Positions 21,101 through 31,803 are shown, counted from the first letter of the stretch. The stretch: 64,000 nt of DNA from Owenia fusiformis (GCA_903813345.2 CAIIXF020000011.1:33474166-33538165), one strand, 5' to 3'. The notes: generated by a model not told the origin, from the letters alone. Numbers and translations: made by a program.

Positions 21101-22052
21101 ATCCTTTGTCCCATTCTATCCCTGGACTTATGCGCAACATCCTTTGTCCCATACTATCCTTGGACTTATGCGCAACATCCTTCGTCCCATACTATCCCTG
21201 GACTCATGCGCAGCATCCTTTGTCCCATACTATCCCTGGACTTATGCGCAACATCCTTTGTTCCATACTATCCCTGGACTTATGCGCAACATCCTTTGTC
21301 CCATGCTATCCCTGCATTATCAGTATTTATTTAAGTTTATTTAATGGTATATCTGCTTTATTTATGTAGTCACCTGTGTCATAATGCAGAAGAATGGGGC
21401 AGGGTTGCACACAGCTAGTTCTTGCTTCTGGGATAACACCACTGATGGTAAGTGCAAGTGTGCTGTGAATCGTTTTAATTTGACTCGGAGTATTTAATTT
21501 TGTACTCTCCGCTTTTTGGATATTGGTATTTGGTAACTGTTTCATTTGGGTTTTAGTGAAAATCCTCAACTTTATCAAGGTTGGCAATATAAATTGGTTA
21601 TTGACAATATGCAACAAAAATGATTGAGAATTTTTGATATATTTCTAAATCTTCCCTAAGAAAACTGAATCAGAGTTATTTTTAATTATCATTTTACATT
21701 ATATTATTTAACATTACATAATTTTCAATTATCATCTTAGACAATATACAATATAGTAAAATTAGTATAAAGTATTAGTATACCATTATTTGTTCAATTG
21801 AAAACTACTGACATGAAAGATAATTCAACAGTGATTGACACACTTAACATATTATATTATTGGCCTATAGTACCTAGAAAAATGGTTTATTTGGCATCTA
21901 TGCCTGTAGCACTGCCAAGATAACAATGGTTTCAACTGAAAATTCATTGGAAATATACCTCTGTTTTTTTTTCCATTCCAGGAAGCTGCACTGTGAGGTG
22001 GGAGAACAAAACAATGTACTGCATTGTCAGTGTGTTTGGACTATCCATATAA
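18125..22052 (+). CDS. DYNLT1: DYNLT1, dynein light chain Tctex-type (five coding exons)
   Basis: Tctex-type light chain of cytoplasmic dynein, which binds the dynein intermediate chain and cargo as a homodimer. Exons: 18,125-18,151; 18,357-18,398; 19,110-19,233; 21,370-21,447; 21,982-22,052 (stop TAA). All splice sites are GT-AG (GAA|GTGAGT, GAG|GTAAAG, TTG|GTAAGT, ATG|GTAAGT) and the phases agree. The product is 113 aa, the usual length. It opens [20 protein letters not shown], then [47 protein letters not shown] and ends [13 protein letters not shown], nearly collinear with human DYNLT1. A second version of exon 4 lies at 19,548-19,625 (separate entry). Intron 2 holds a TRIM-related fragment and the intron before exon 4 a 38-bp minisatellite. 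Polyadenylation signals follow near 22,752. Confidence 0.97.
18466..18640 (+). mobile_element. TRIM-related fragment: polypurine tract plus start of 3' LTR
   Basis: CCTTCAGGGGGGATGG is followed by TGTAATGACCCTCAATGGCA from 18,488. This matches, in sense orientation, the polypurine tract and LTR start of the element at 15.1 kb. It continues with CTACTACTGCTGTAGTGGCT, then a diverged tRNA-like stretch (ATTTACTGAATCCGTAGAAC, B box GGTTCGGGTTT). No 5' half is seen. It lies in DYNLT1 intron 2. Confidence 0.6.
19548..19625 (+). CDS. DYNLT1: Alternative exon 4 of DYNLT1 (exon 4a)
   Basis: A 78-nt open exon between exons 3 and 4, with acceptor TTGATTTCCAG and donor GATG|GTAGAT. Length, entry phase and exit phase are identical to exon 4 at 21,370-21,447. 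Spliced to exon 3 it encodes [20 protein letters not shown] then WDASTDG, against [20 protein letters not shown] and WDNTTDG from the standard exon: 18 of 27 positions are the same, and the structural core (QK-GAGLH-ASSC-WD) is kept. This is the pattern of a duplicated, mutually exclusive exon. Using both would keep the frame and duplicate the segment. A second in-frame acceptor 6 nt downstream (TTTCAG|TTG) could shorten it by two codons. It could be a decaying copy, but there is no stop and both splice sites are intact. Confidence 0.82.
20567..21316. repeat. 38-bp minisatellite in DYNLT1 intron
   Basis: About 19-20 copies of a 38-bp unit (CTTATGCGCAACATCCTTTG followed by TCCCATACTATCCCTGGA). 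The first two copies are irregular. It lies between the alternative and standard exon 4. Because 38 is not a multiple of three, all three forward frames stay open for ~250-280 codons and spell the same peptide in turn; these are not genes. The unit contains ATGCGCA, half of an NRF1-type site. Confidence 0.97.
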
Positions 22053-22751
22053 GGACTTCTCTACCTAATAAGGACAAAATCACCCAATAAGGAGCTATCC
22101 AGTTGTGCAAACCATTTAACACTGGATAGCAGCTAAAACTAGCTAAAAAATAAAATAAGCTAATTTAAAAAAACATGGAAAATAGCAGATAACTGGAACG
22201 TCATGAAAGACTAGATTACATCTAGTCAGAATCATGATCACTGGAGAAATAAACATAATATAAAAAAAATCCGCTTGAACAAAAACTTGTATTTTGAAGT
22301 TTGAAAAATTGCAGGTGTTAATTGGTTTACTCAACTGGGCCTTGAATTGATATGGATGAAGTTTTAAGTATTAGACTTCAAAGCAGCTAAAGTTGTATAT
22401 ATTTATTGTATATCTGTGTATATTTTATTTGTTTGTACAATCAGGGACTTCATAGTAGTCTCTTTGAAAAAGCTCATAATATTATAAAATTTTAGTTCTA
22501 ACTTTGCTCTGTATCTATTCTGTAATAATGCGTAAAGACTCCAGACCTACCTCTAGGTTGGGACTTATACCATGTGGGTGTTGCCAAAATACTACATATA
22601 GTTACTTACCATTGTGAGATGTTCTAATCAGGCTAAAAACATTTTTCCACATTTTAATTTTGAAGGTACTATCACTTTCTGGCACATGTATTTTGGAAAG
22701 CCCACTTTCACATTCCTTTACCTATATTGAATAAGTATTGTAGCAATTGTT

Positions 22752-22773
22752 AATAAAATATGCTTGAAATAAA
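22752..22773 (+). terminator. Likely DYNLT1 polyadenylation signals
   Basis: Two AATAAA hexamers (22,752-22,757 and 22,768-22,773) about 700 bp after the stop codon. They give a plausible 3' UTR end just downstream. Confidence 0.5.
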
Positions 22774-22799
22774 CGGTGTGTTATGTTGACTTTTATGTC

Positions 22800-23600
22800 C
22801 AAATATGGCCTTGACTTCAGTCAGATTTGAGTCCAGTCTATTTCAACTACAGATGAGTAACTACCCATTATTGTTTAAACTGAATGTACTGGGGTGTAAA
22901 TGATTGATTTTTTGATTGACACATTTAACTAATTAAAGGCACCCTCTGATTCCAGACATCATCCCCTCTTTTCCCCCTTCCCTATCTGAATCAGCTAATC
23001 ACAGGGGGAAGGAAGAAAACAGAGTGGAACATGGAGCATTTGGAGAATGATTTAAAAGTTAAGGCAATGTCAAGTGAGACAGTAGCATCCAGCCACAAGT
23101 CATTATTTACTCCCCACCCCCCTTCTCAATCTAACAGGATAGGAAAATACATAGAAAGGGATGGAAATTGCTGCCACATAATCATTATTGGAGTTTATCA
23201 CTAGTCCCCTCCCCCCCCCATATGAGTACAATTAAAGCTACAATGATAAGGATGATAATAATAAGGGGGTTCGAGCTCCCCCCTCTCCTGGTGAAACTTT
23301 TTTTCAAAGTCCTGCAGTTTTTACATTTCTGAGCACTTCGTATAAAGTAAAGCCCCCTCCTGGAATTTGTTAAACCCCTTGGCAAATCCTGGCTATGGAC
23401 CTGATGCAGATGAACTGGAGGTAATGTTTTAACAATTTTGCCACATCATTCCTCATCTCTCCTTTGCTAAAATGATTTTGGACTGGATACAGGATTGCAA
23501 TACTATTTGTAAGGGTGGATCTCCCTATCCCGTGCCAGAATCTTTGTCCAAATGCTGTTTTTGAAAGAGTACCAAGTCTGATGATGATTACCGGGAAATT
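22800..23600. other. Intergenic region, no gene recognised
   Basis: No convincing coding exon. The minus strand of 23,250-23,405 (TCCATAGCCAGGATTTG..., a G-run, GGGGGAGCTCGAACCCCC) resembles the ends of dispersed DNA-transposon repeats of the kind seen at 30.5 and 47.7 kb, but I cannot delimit it. Confidence 0.4.
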
Positions 23601-23621
23601 TGTTTTGTTCTTTTCGTTCAG

Positions 23622-23745
23622 TGACGTCATCGCCAAGGTGATGGTTTTATTTAAACATGGCGGCTCTTGGTGCCGGAAACTGGGAAAAAATACTAAATTT
23701 CGCTTGCTGATTTCGGTACACTTGAATATGCAATTTATTATGAAG
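23622..23745 (+). promoter_or_regulatory. Probable promoter and non-coding first exon of the MATCAP gene
   Basis: A CRE (TGACGTCA, 23,622-23,629) is followed 25 bp later by AACATGGCGGC (23,654-23,664), the YY1 element typical of TATA-less start sites. A good donor, GAAG|GTATGT, ends the exon at 23,745. The ATG in the YY1 site opens only a 17-codon frame. The next good acceptor in the right direction is at 25,936, the start of the first coding exon of the carboxypeptidase gene. The assignment is by position and motif only. Confidence 0.5.
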
Positions 23746-24134
23746 GTATGTAAATCACTTTCTTGTTATTTGAAGACATTTTGTAAGTTGATGCTATTGT
23801 ATGTATTGACGTTTCTGTTGGGTTTTCTTACCCTTAGGCCAGAGTGCACTTTCAATTTGGGATTTTTTTGCAATTTTGTAAAGTAAACCACTGAATATTC
23901 TAGTTATTCACACAAAACTATCAACCCTCAATTGATAGTCTAGCTACACTAATGCATCTTTTGTGCAAGAATGAAAGATGTAGATGATGTGTGGAATGAT
24001 TTTATCTGAAAATAGCACATGGTCATGAAATTTCATCAAAGAGCACCCTGACATGTTAGACTGCTGACTCTCACTGTAGATCTTACATGTACACTACCTT
24101 TTGTGCTTGTATGAAAGCATGGTCATGAAATTTC

Positions 24135-24750
24135 ATCAAACTACACACTGAAATAAAAGCAAAATTACACACTTGTATTGTTCAGTAGATACAGTTTATC
24201 GCATCCTACGACCCCTTTAGATTGTGGTCGTACGCGCGTATAATTGGTCAGTCAATGTTTTTACAAAGTTGGAGAAAATACTACGCATTGCACACCTAGA
24301 TGACCTACCTCGATACATTCCTTAGTATTTTAGAATTCTTTTTAGTTTTTACATCGGAAATATATCAGCAATCGGAAGGGGAATTCCCCAGGGATTTCCC
24401 TTATGACTGGTGCATGCCGGGAACTGGATGGAGGAATTTGACGGTTGAAATAAGTTAAATATTACACGCAAATATTGCTATCAAAAACGAAAACCTCTTC
24501 GTTCTGCCGATAAACCCATACAATTGGCGATTCTACTACATAAAAAGAATTCTAAAATACTAAGGAATGTATCGAGGTAGGTCATTTAGGTGTGCAATGC
24601 GTAGTATTTTCTCCAACTTTGTAAAAACATTGACTGACCAATTATATGCGCGTACGGCCACAATCTAAAGGGGTCGTAGGATGCGATAAACTGTATCTAC
24701 TGAACAATACAAGTGTGTAATTTTGCTTTTATTTCAGTGTGTAGTTTGAT
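24135..24750. repeat. Large inverted repeat, arms of ~200 bp
   Basis: The left arm (24,135-24,337) and right arm (24,544-24,750) are almost perfect inverse copies: ATCAAACTACACACTGAAAT at the left edge, ATTTCAGTGTGTAGTTTGAT at the right, and GAATTCTAAAATACTAAGGA at the inner edges. The spacer is about 200 bp. Probably a MITE of a DNA transposon, but I see no clear target duplication. It would fold into a long hairpin if transcribed within the MATCAP 5' intron. Confidence 0.85.
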
Positions 24751-24889
24751 ACAGTAGGTGGGTCCTGCACTGTAAAAGGGGACCAATCTCATAAAAACCA
24801 TATATATCCAGTACAGGTGTAATGAAGGCATACCTGTATATTGGTATTGTGATCTAAACATTCTAAATATTGACCCCCCACACAAAAAT

Positions 24890-25860
24890 CATTTCATAAT
24901 CATTAGCTAATGATTATTGAATCCTTCAGGAATTAATCCGAAAACCTGAAGAATTTAAAAGCAATGTCTGATTAGTTTCTGAATAATTAACTGAATTGTT
25001 TCTGAATGATTAATAATCTGAATAGTTACTGAATAATTAAAGATTTGTTTCTGAATGATTAACTTGGAATTTTTTATTCCGAATTGTTACTGAGTGATTA
25101 ACGATTTGTTTCTGAATGATTACCTGAAAGTCCATGATTTAGAATGAGAAACCCCACATTGGCAGACGTTAAAATTTGGTTAAGATGTGAGAGAGTTATT
25201 TGTCTAATAAAAGTGAGCATAAACAACCTGAAGGGTGGCTAGACTATCTTGAAACTTGATCAACATAATCATAAAGGTATGTAGAACATGTTTAGATTGA
25301 AATTTATTCATATTTATCTCTACTATTCTAATGAATTTGAATTCAAGATATTTTTTTTGAATTTGATCAATTTTGGGTTGTTCCCCATACATGATTAGGC
25401 ACAAACACTCATTTTAGCCCTAGGTTTCTGAGCAGATAAATATAAATTAATTTGGAGTATATGTCACCTCTATATGAGCATGTATTAGTCAGAATAATAC
25501 AAGACAGCTCCAGGAGAGGCAACAGGGTCTTGATAAAGAAGAAAATGAGTCAGATAACCTGAATAATTACTGAATAATTACCGATTTGTTTCTGAATAAT
25601 TAACGGTTTCTTTCTGAATAATTACCGATTTGTTTCTGAATAATTATTGATTTGTTTCTGAATAATTAACTATTTGTTTCTGAATGATTACTGAATGATT
25701 ACTGAATGATTAACGAAGAAAGAAATCAGTGTTTAATTAAATTCACAATCATTAGCTAATGATTACCCTGAATGATTATCTCATTTGCATGTCAAATTGC
25801 TATACTATTTGTTACCTATTTGTTTCATAATCATTAGCTAATGATTACCCTGAATATGTA
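24890..25860. repeat. AT-rich degenerate repeat of TGATTAA / GATTTGTTTCTGAA units
   Basis: Two patches (24,890-25,135 and 25,555-25,735) of loosely tandem words such as TTTCTGAATGATTAAC and GATTTGTTTCTGAATAATTA. The palindrome CATTAGCTAATG occurs at about 24,899, 25,748 and 25,833. The many TAAT/ATTA cores resemble homeodomain sites. The middle (25,140-25,550) is unrelated AT-rich DNA. It lies in the presumed 5' intron of MATCAP. Confidence 0.7.
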
Positions 25861-26010
25861 TGCTATTATTTTGACCTGGGCCTTGCCGATCATTTTCTAA
25901 GCATTCAATTTCATGTATTATTTCCTCTATTTGCAGGTTCTCTGATATACCATAAAATAGTTACCCATAGCCTAAAAGGAGACTGGAAAACTCCATAAGG
26001 CTATAAAGGA

Positions 26011-26028
26011 ATGATGTTCTACACATAG
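26011..26028 (+). other. Short upstream ORF in MATCAP 5' leader
   Basis: ATGATGTTCTACACATAG, a five-codon frame (MMFYT, stop) in the exon beginning at 25,937, about 75 nt before the main start codon. It could damp translation of the main frame. Confidence 0.4.
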
Positions 26029-26101
26029 TTAAGAAAATCTATATATCAAAGAAACCCTTGAAGGTGTCCCTCAGTAAAGCTGTAACCCACAACAAAGCAA
26101 C

Positions 26102-29100
26102 ATGAAAAGCCATAAAAAGAAGAGCAAACACCAGTACCCAAAACAAAACGTCATAAAGGTGATGGACAAAACTCCAGATAAAAACACACAACAGTTATGT
26201 CCACAAAATCTTTCAGAGCAGCAAGACTTATTTCTTAAATTTGGTATTGTGCCGAAATTTGAAATGAAACTATCGTCAGAAAGTCTTGAAAAGTTAATCA
26301 AGAAAAAACGTGGTGAGATACAGTTTGACTGTCTTGAGGACGCTATCCATATCCTTGAACATGTGAAGGAAAACTATGCAAACTCAGATGAACTTATTGA
26401 TGAGATGTATGGCAATGTAATCAATGTAGCAGAAGCAACAAGGATTCTTGAGGCATATTTAAAGGAGAATGACCTAGATGGAGTCATGACAATATGTTTT
26501 GCTCAAGACCTACCTTGCAGGTACAGTAAAACACAAACAACATGATATACCAGCATCTGAGCTTATCCTTTTTGGCCAGTAACAAATGTGTCTTACTTGC
26601 TACAAAACAAGTAGCAAATTAGCTGACTATGTTCAGATTGCAAATTATTAAATTAAAAGCAAACATCCTTGATGTTAACAGACTGAATTTAATGATTCCC
26701 AGAATTCCAATATTTGTTATTTTACCTTAGATTACTGATAGACAAAATTATTGATGAAGATATATAAAATATGATTTGATTAATATCTGTCTCATAAACT
26801 GTATTGATTGAGGCGAGGGTTGAGGTGATGGTGAGCTTAGTTGAGGTGAGGCAATATTATACCATAATCAAGAAGCCACATCAATCAATCTATACATGTA
26901 TTTTTATTTTATCATATCTTTGTAGTTTCCACATGTATGTAATTGTATGTTTCAGTGCAAGAATGGCCTGGCATGGACCAAACCAACGTTACAACAAACC
27001 AGAAGCAAGAAAATACAATTTCTGGATCAAGTCAAAAGAGAATATTTATCTCCGGGATCGTGGAATAAAATGTCTTGCCAACCATGAGATTGGGACACAT
27101 TATACAAGGACTCTAAATGATGGCTTACAACCTTGGTTCTGTGATCGTAAAAAGTTTGGAATCAAAGGTCATAAATCACGAAGTTTAGTAGTGACCGAAG
27201 AAGGCCTTGCAATACTACACACTGTACTTCAAGCAAAAACCAAGTATTTATTTGGGCCTGCAGTTCTCTATTGTAAGTATAACTCCAAATGTTCATGGTT
27301 GATTTTCTGTGCAATGAGCAAATTTGATTTGGCTGTTTTTCTTAGCTTTAAACATTAAAGAACCCCCTGTAAATCCTTGATATACAGGGTGTTCAATAAG
27401 TATTGCTAATTTTGCTATAACTTTTGTTCTGTTTGCTTTTTCTTCATGAAACGTACACAACATAAGATACAAATATCTGACTTTATTCTATGAAAGTTTC
27501 AAGACAATCGAATCAGTATTAACAAAGTTATGGATATGCGGGGCAAATTTCTGACATCACTTTGGACGACATTTTGAGTGTTGAAAGCAGTATAATTTAA
27601 TGCCCTAAGTTTAATTAGGGAGGTGTTCACTGCAGACATTAGCTGATTGAGATTCTGGTGCAACATTCCTCTCAGATCCCTTTTCACTGGGGCGAATACA
27701 ACAAAATCAGGTGGGGCCTTATCTGGGAAATATGCTGCGTGGGGCAATGCTTCCATGCCAAGCTCTGTTATTGTATTTAGGAGAATAGAGGATCTGTGAG
27801 CAGGGGCCTTATCCTGGTGGACTGTATTTAGGTCGATATTGCTCTTTGACATGTTTGATGACATTGAAGTGTGTGGCTAGGGATGTGCAGTGTTTACTGT
27901 AGACATTCGCTGATTGAGATTCAAGTGCGATATTCCTCTCAGATCTCTTTTCATCGCTGTTAGATAATACATATAATTCAAACTGACAACATCAAGATTT
28001 GACCATAATCAACAGTTTTTATTCATCAAAGTGTTTATTTGATGTATAACAATAATTCATCATGTAAACCCTTAGGTTGCCCCGCGTATCCGTGACAATG
28101 GTTACCATAGTAACCATAACTTTGTCAATACTAAGTCAGTTGTCCAGAAATTTGGATTGAATAAGGTCAGATATGTGTTGCTTATGTTGTAAAAGTTTCA
28201 TGAAGAAATATGCAAGATAACAAAAGTTATGACAAAATTAGCAATACTTATTGAACGCCCTGTATATGTCAAGTGGCTGATTCAGCATATTATTTCATTG
28301 TATTGAATTATTCAAAATATTTGTTAATGAGTCTCATGAATAAAGAAATGAACTTGGAATTGAATTGTTTCATAGAAAGTAAACACACATTTTTATTATA
28401 GACACAGCATGCATGGCTACAAAGATGAGTTTCAAGGAATTATTTGAGCACTTGGAGCAGTATGTTTCCTCACCAACACAAAGATGGCGCCATGTTATGC
28501 GGGTAAAGCGTTGTCTTGATGACCCAAATGACCTTGGGGGATATGGGGGAGATCAGTGTTATTTTCAAGGTACATTCTTGTCTCACTAAGTTATCCTCAA
28601 AAAGACAACAATTTTACGTCAGCTAGATGTTTGTCTTCCACTAATCAATTGTATCAAAAGTCATCTGTTAAATCAGTGTGCAGAGGGCATTTTAACTAGC
28701 CTAGACACTCCAAAATGAGAAACTTTTTTGTTGCATTTATTTTTTTCATCATCATATCAGAAGCTAAGGATCAATATGAACAACTTCATTTTCCTTTAAA
28801 AATTAGTTCTGTATTATTGAAATTAACTCCAGGTGCAGTAGAAATATTAAGGAATCTTGAGGACATCGACTTTAACTTATTGATGTGTGGAAAGATCTCA
28901 TTGGATGAACTGCCAAGAGTTAAACGACTTGCTAGGATGGATTGTATACGAATACCCAAGTTCATGCGAGATATAGAGAAATACAAGCGAACTCTACGAC
29001 ATATAGGTGTCCTCAATGGTATACTTGAAAGACCAAAGAAGAGTCCAACTCCAATGAAACCTTTAAGCAGCTCAAAGTCTAAATCACGATCAAAACATTC

Positions 29101-29512
29101 ATCAAAGCGAATGAAAAGTGGAAAGAAAAGTAAACCTAAGTTGAACTTAGAACTTTCTGATGATGGAAAATTTACAGAAATGCAATTTGTTTATCCGAAT
29201 CGCTTTTTGGATTCTCCAATGTCATTGCAATCTAGTTTAGATGATTATAGCGATGTTAATGAGTATGTGCTGCCATCTAGTGGTCAAACTACTCCATCTT
29301 TACCTCAGGTTAAATGTGATTCTCATGACTTTGTATATCCTAGAAGCCCTACACTTCAGCATTCAATTGGTTCAAGATTTCAATCACGGCCCCTACTTTC
29401 TCGACCACAATCAACTCCAAATAAATTATTGCCATCAAATATTCACGATGAACCTTCCCAGGATTCAAGTGCATCTAATATCAATTCATTTGGACTCTTG
29501 AAAAGGCTATAA
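26102..29512 (+). CDS. MATCAP-family microtubule-associated tyrosine carboxypeptidase (KIAA0895-like)
   Basis: Coding exons 26,102-26,520; 26,956-27,272; 28,402-28,569; 28,833-29,512, all GT-AG and in phase, giving 527 aa (human relatives are about 470-520). The family (DUF1704; MATCAP1 and MATCAP2) removes the C-terminal Tyr of alpha-tubulin with a zinc-dependent HExxxH site. Here HEIGTH is at residues 183-188 and VTEEGLA with the further Glu at about 221-222. The core continues through FGPAVLYYTACMATKMSFKE, QRWRHVMRVKRCL and GGYGGDQCYFQGAVEIL. The C-terminus from about residue 370 is a Ser/Lys/Arg-rich disordered tail (SSSKSKSRSKHSSKRMKSG). A 5' UTR exon end lies at 25,937-26,101. Intron 2 contains a mariner relic. 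MATCAP1 versus MATCAP2 orthology cannot be settled by eye. Confidence 0.9.
27385..28262 (-). mobile_element. Mariner relic in MATCAP intron 2
   Basis: The ends CAGGGTGTTCAATAAGTATT (left) and its inverse at the right (AATACTTATTGAACGCCCTG) are inverted over ~40 bp, with TA on both outer edges. The minus strand (about 27,864-27,560) retains part of a transposase C-terminal half: VHQDKAPAHRSSI, then YFPDKAPPDFVVFAPVKRDL, corresponding to the second and third catalytic segments of mariner with the usual HxDNAP altered. The N-terminal half is gone. A degraded, internally deleted copy. Confidence 0.85.
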
Positions 29513-30540
29513 GCTTGCAATTTCTTTATTAAAATAGGTACTTTTTCATTATTAGGGGAATACAGTGAAATCAGTACAAATGACCACTTCTCTGGTGTAA
29601 CATGTCTATGGCCCTAAAGATAATTTATTGTCTGTTTGAAGAGTGCCTAAAATTCTCCCAGTCAGACATTTTCCTTATCAATTTTCCAAAGTTAAGTGTG
29701 TTCATTTTATTTTGATATGTCTGCCTTTCTAGCAAACAAGTCTGTTAGAGCGGCTTTTTAAATAATATTTCAAATTAAACAAAACTTCAACATATATAGA
29801 CCTGAAGTGATCACTTTTCATTTCTCAATTTGGATTTCAAAGTGATGGAAGTGTTGTTTATATTTTTCACCATCTCCAACACTAAATAAGCTCACTCTAA
29901 AATGGAGACTAAGTTGTTTTTACTGTATGCCATTTTCATGTGAGAGGTACCATTCTTAAAATATGAAACTAGTGCAATTTCCATAGTTTTAGTTTAAATC
30001 TGATCATGTTTAATGAACAGCAAATGACAGGCAATAAAAAACATTCTACCATTTCGATAAGGTTTAAGATCATGCCAAAATATTGTTGTAATGGACACAT
30101 GGTCACAAGTGTTATACATGTACATTGCCAATTTCACATTTATGAAGTCATAGACATATGGCAGATTTAACATGAGATCATTCTGGGAATGTATATTAGC
30201 CCAAGGGACAGGATTCTCTTGTATGCTTCAATTCATCAGGTTAATTAGAAAAATTAGAATATAAATCCAAAATGATTTTAATGAACTTTCAATATTGTAA
30301 ACTCTGATAAGGGTTGAAATACTGCTGAAATGTAATATCAAATATATGCATTTAGAGAATTATATTTTTTGCCATTTTATTTATTCTATAATACATATGT
30401 TATACCATATGTTATACCATGGTATAACCCATGACATGTATGTAACTCATGACATATTAAAATAATAACAAAATATTTACAGTACAAGTATATTTGTAGA
30501 ATTGCGTTGATTGTTCATTGACAAAAGAGTACATCACTGT
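29513..30540. other. MATCAP 3' region and intergenic DNA
   Basis: AT-rich, no further coding exon seen. TATGTTATACCATATGTTATACCATGGTATAAC (split across 30,398-30,430) is a small cluster of nested palindromes. No clear polyadenylation site could be chosen with confidence. Confidence 0.4.
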
Positions 30541-30544
30541 TATC

Positions 30545-30920
30545 AGTGGCGTAGCGTGGGTATTTTGTGAGTGCATGCCATAAGTGAGTGAAGTGAGCTT
30601 TGAGGAGGATTTGGGGATGGGGGGGGGTTCTTCCCAAAGAAACTTTGAAAATGAGATTGGATTTGAAGAATTTTAATGTGTTTTAATGTGGACTAATATT
30701 AAATTAACCTAATGAAACCATTTTTAAATTATGGCATGACAGAAAAGATGCTTCTTGGAAATAAAACTCATTTGCATTCATCATTTTATTGTCATTACCA
30801 TCCCCACTATACATATTCAGAATATCCAGTATCTTTAAAGTGTTTGGGCAATTCAATATGAAAAATCAACTTTTCTCTAAATTTTGAGAGTACATCATGG
30901 TATATGACGCTACACCATTG
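30545..30920. mobile_element. Dispersed DNA-transposon repeat (CAGTGGCGTAGCG end)
   Basis: The left end, CAGTGGCGTAGCGTGGGTAT, and the inner segment are the inverse of 47,697-47,966. Towards the right edge lies CTCTAAATTTTGAGAG, then TATGACGCTACACCA, an imperfect inverse of the left end. Non-coding; superfamily unknown. Confidence 0.6.
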
Positions 30921-31097
30921 GTTATATCATCAAGCAAATAAGGTTAGGCAATTTTTGAAATATGTACAGTGTACAACATCTACCTGACTGTAGACTTCAT
31001 ATGTTTTTTATGAATACTTTTTAAATAAATACTCTATAGTGAACAACTGCAGTGATTTGTTTCAATTACCAGATGATATGTTAATGAAGCAAAAGAT

Positions 31098-31212
31098 GAT
31101 ACTGTACATTGGGTTAATTTGGCACCCACTTTCATTTGGCGAAATAGAAAAGACCACCAATTTACATCTTCGCAAAAATTTAGAAAGGATCCCTGGAATT
31201 TTTCCAAATTTT
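31098..31212. repeat. Fragment of a GCCAAATTAA-type dispersed repeat
   Basis: GGGTTAATTTGGCACCCACT and its downstream sequence match, in inverse orientation, about 9410-9530 and the same part of the second copy (about 16,180-16,300). A non-coding repeat fragment. Confidence 0.55.
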
Positions 31213-31297
31213 TTTCTCTAAAAAATCACTATCCTTAAAATAGATATTTTTTCTTTGACATGACTCTTCATTCATGTGGTCCCCTAACTGTGAAAAT

Positions 31298-31740
31298 CTA
31301 TTCATTAGAATCTGAATATTTAAATGGTCCTTCACCAGTATGTATCTTAATGTGATTAAAACTCAACATCCGGTAAAGGAATTTACTATTGTCACAAGTG
31401 TGGCATTTAAATGGTCTTTCTTCAGTGTGAGTTCTGATATGATTTTTCAAACCTGAACAATTGGTAAAACATTTATGAAAATCGGTTTTCTCCAAAGTTA
31501 GTCCTTGTGTGTCTCCTTAAATGTGAAGAACTTAAATATCTAAGACAATCCTGAAACTTGAAGGGAATCTCTCCAAAGTATATCATTAGGTGTATCTTTA
31601 AATTATAAGATTGAATAAAACGTTTATCATAATGCTGACATTTAAATGGTCTTTCGCAAGTATGTGTCATTATGAGTCTCTTCAAACAAGCATTCTTGTG
31701 CAATCTTGACACTTGAATGGTTTTTCTCTCGTTTGACTTT
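31298..31740 (-). pseudogene. Decayed C2H2 zinc-finger module
   Basis: Minus-strand pieces in two frames (31,712-31,473 and 31,495-31,298) read as damaged fingers: CERPFKCQHYDKRFIQSYNL, CLRYLSSSHLRRHTR, CFTNCSGLKNHIRTH, FKCHTCDNSKFLYRM. Several lack a Cys or His, and linkers are altered. It lies directly downstream of the large zinc-finger gene and looks like the remains of a third tandem module. Confidence 0.8.
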
Positions 31741-31803
31741 GAAAATCAAATCAAAAGGTGTCCTAAACCATTCGCCATGTTATATGTTTTTCACTCATAT
31801 TTA

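Noticed and set aside
20495-21369. Three overlapping ~255-280-codon open frames
   Set aside because: They are produced by a 38-bp tandem repeat that cycles through all three frames and lies in an intron of DYNLT1; not proteins.
23515-23886. 123-codon open frame on the plus strand
   Set aside because: It crosses a CRE/YY1 promoter and a splice donor, has no family features, and is best explained as promoter and 5' UTR sequence.
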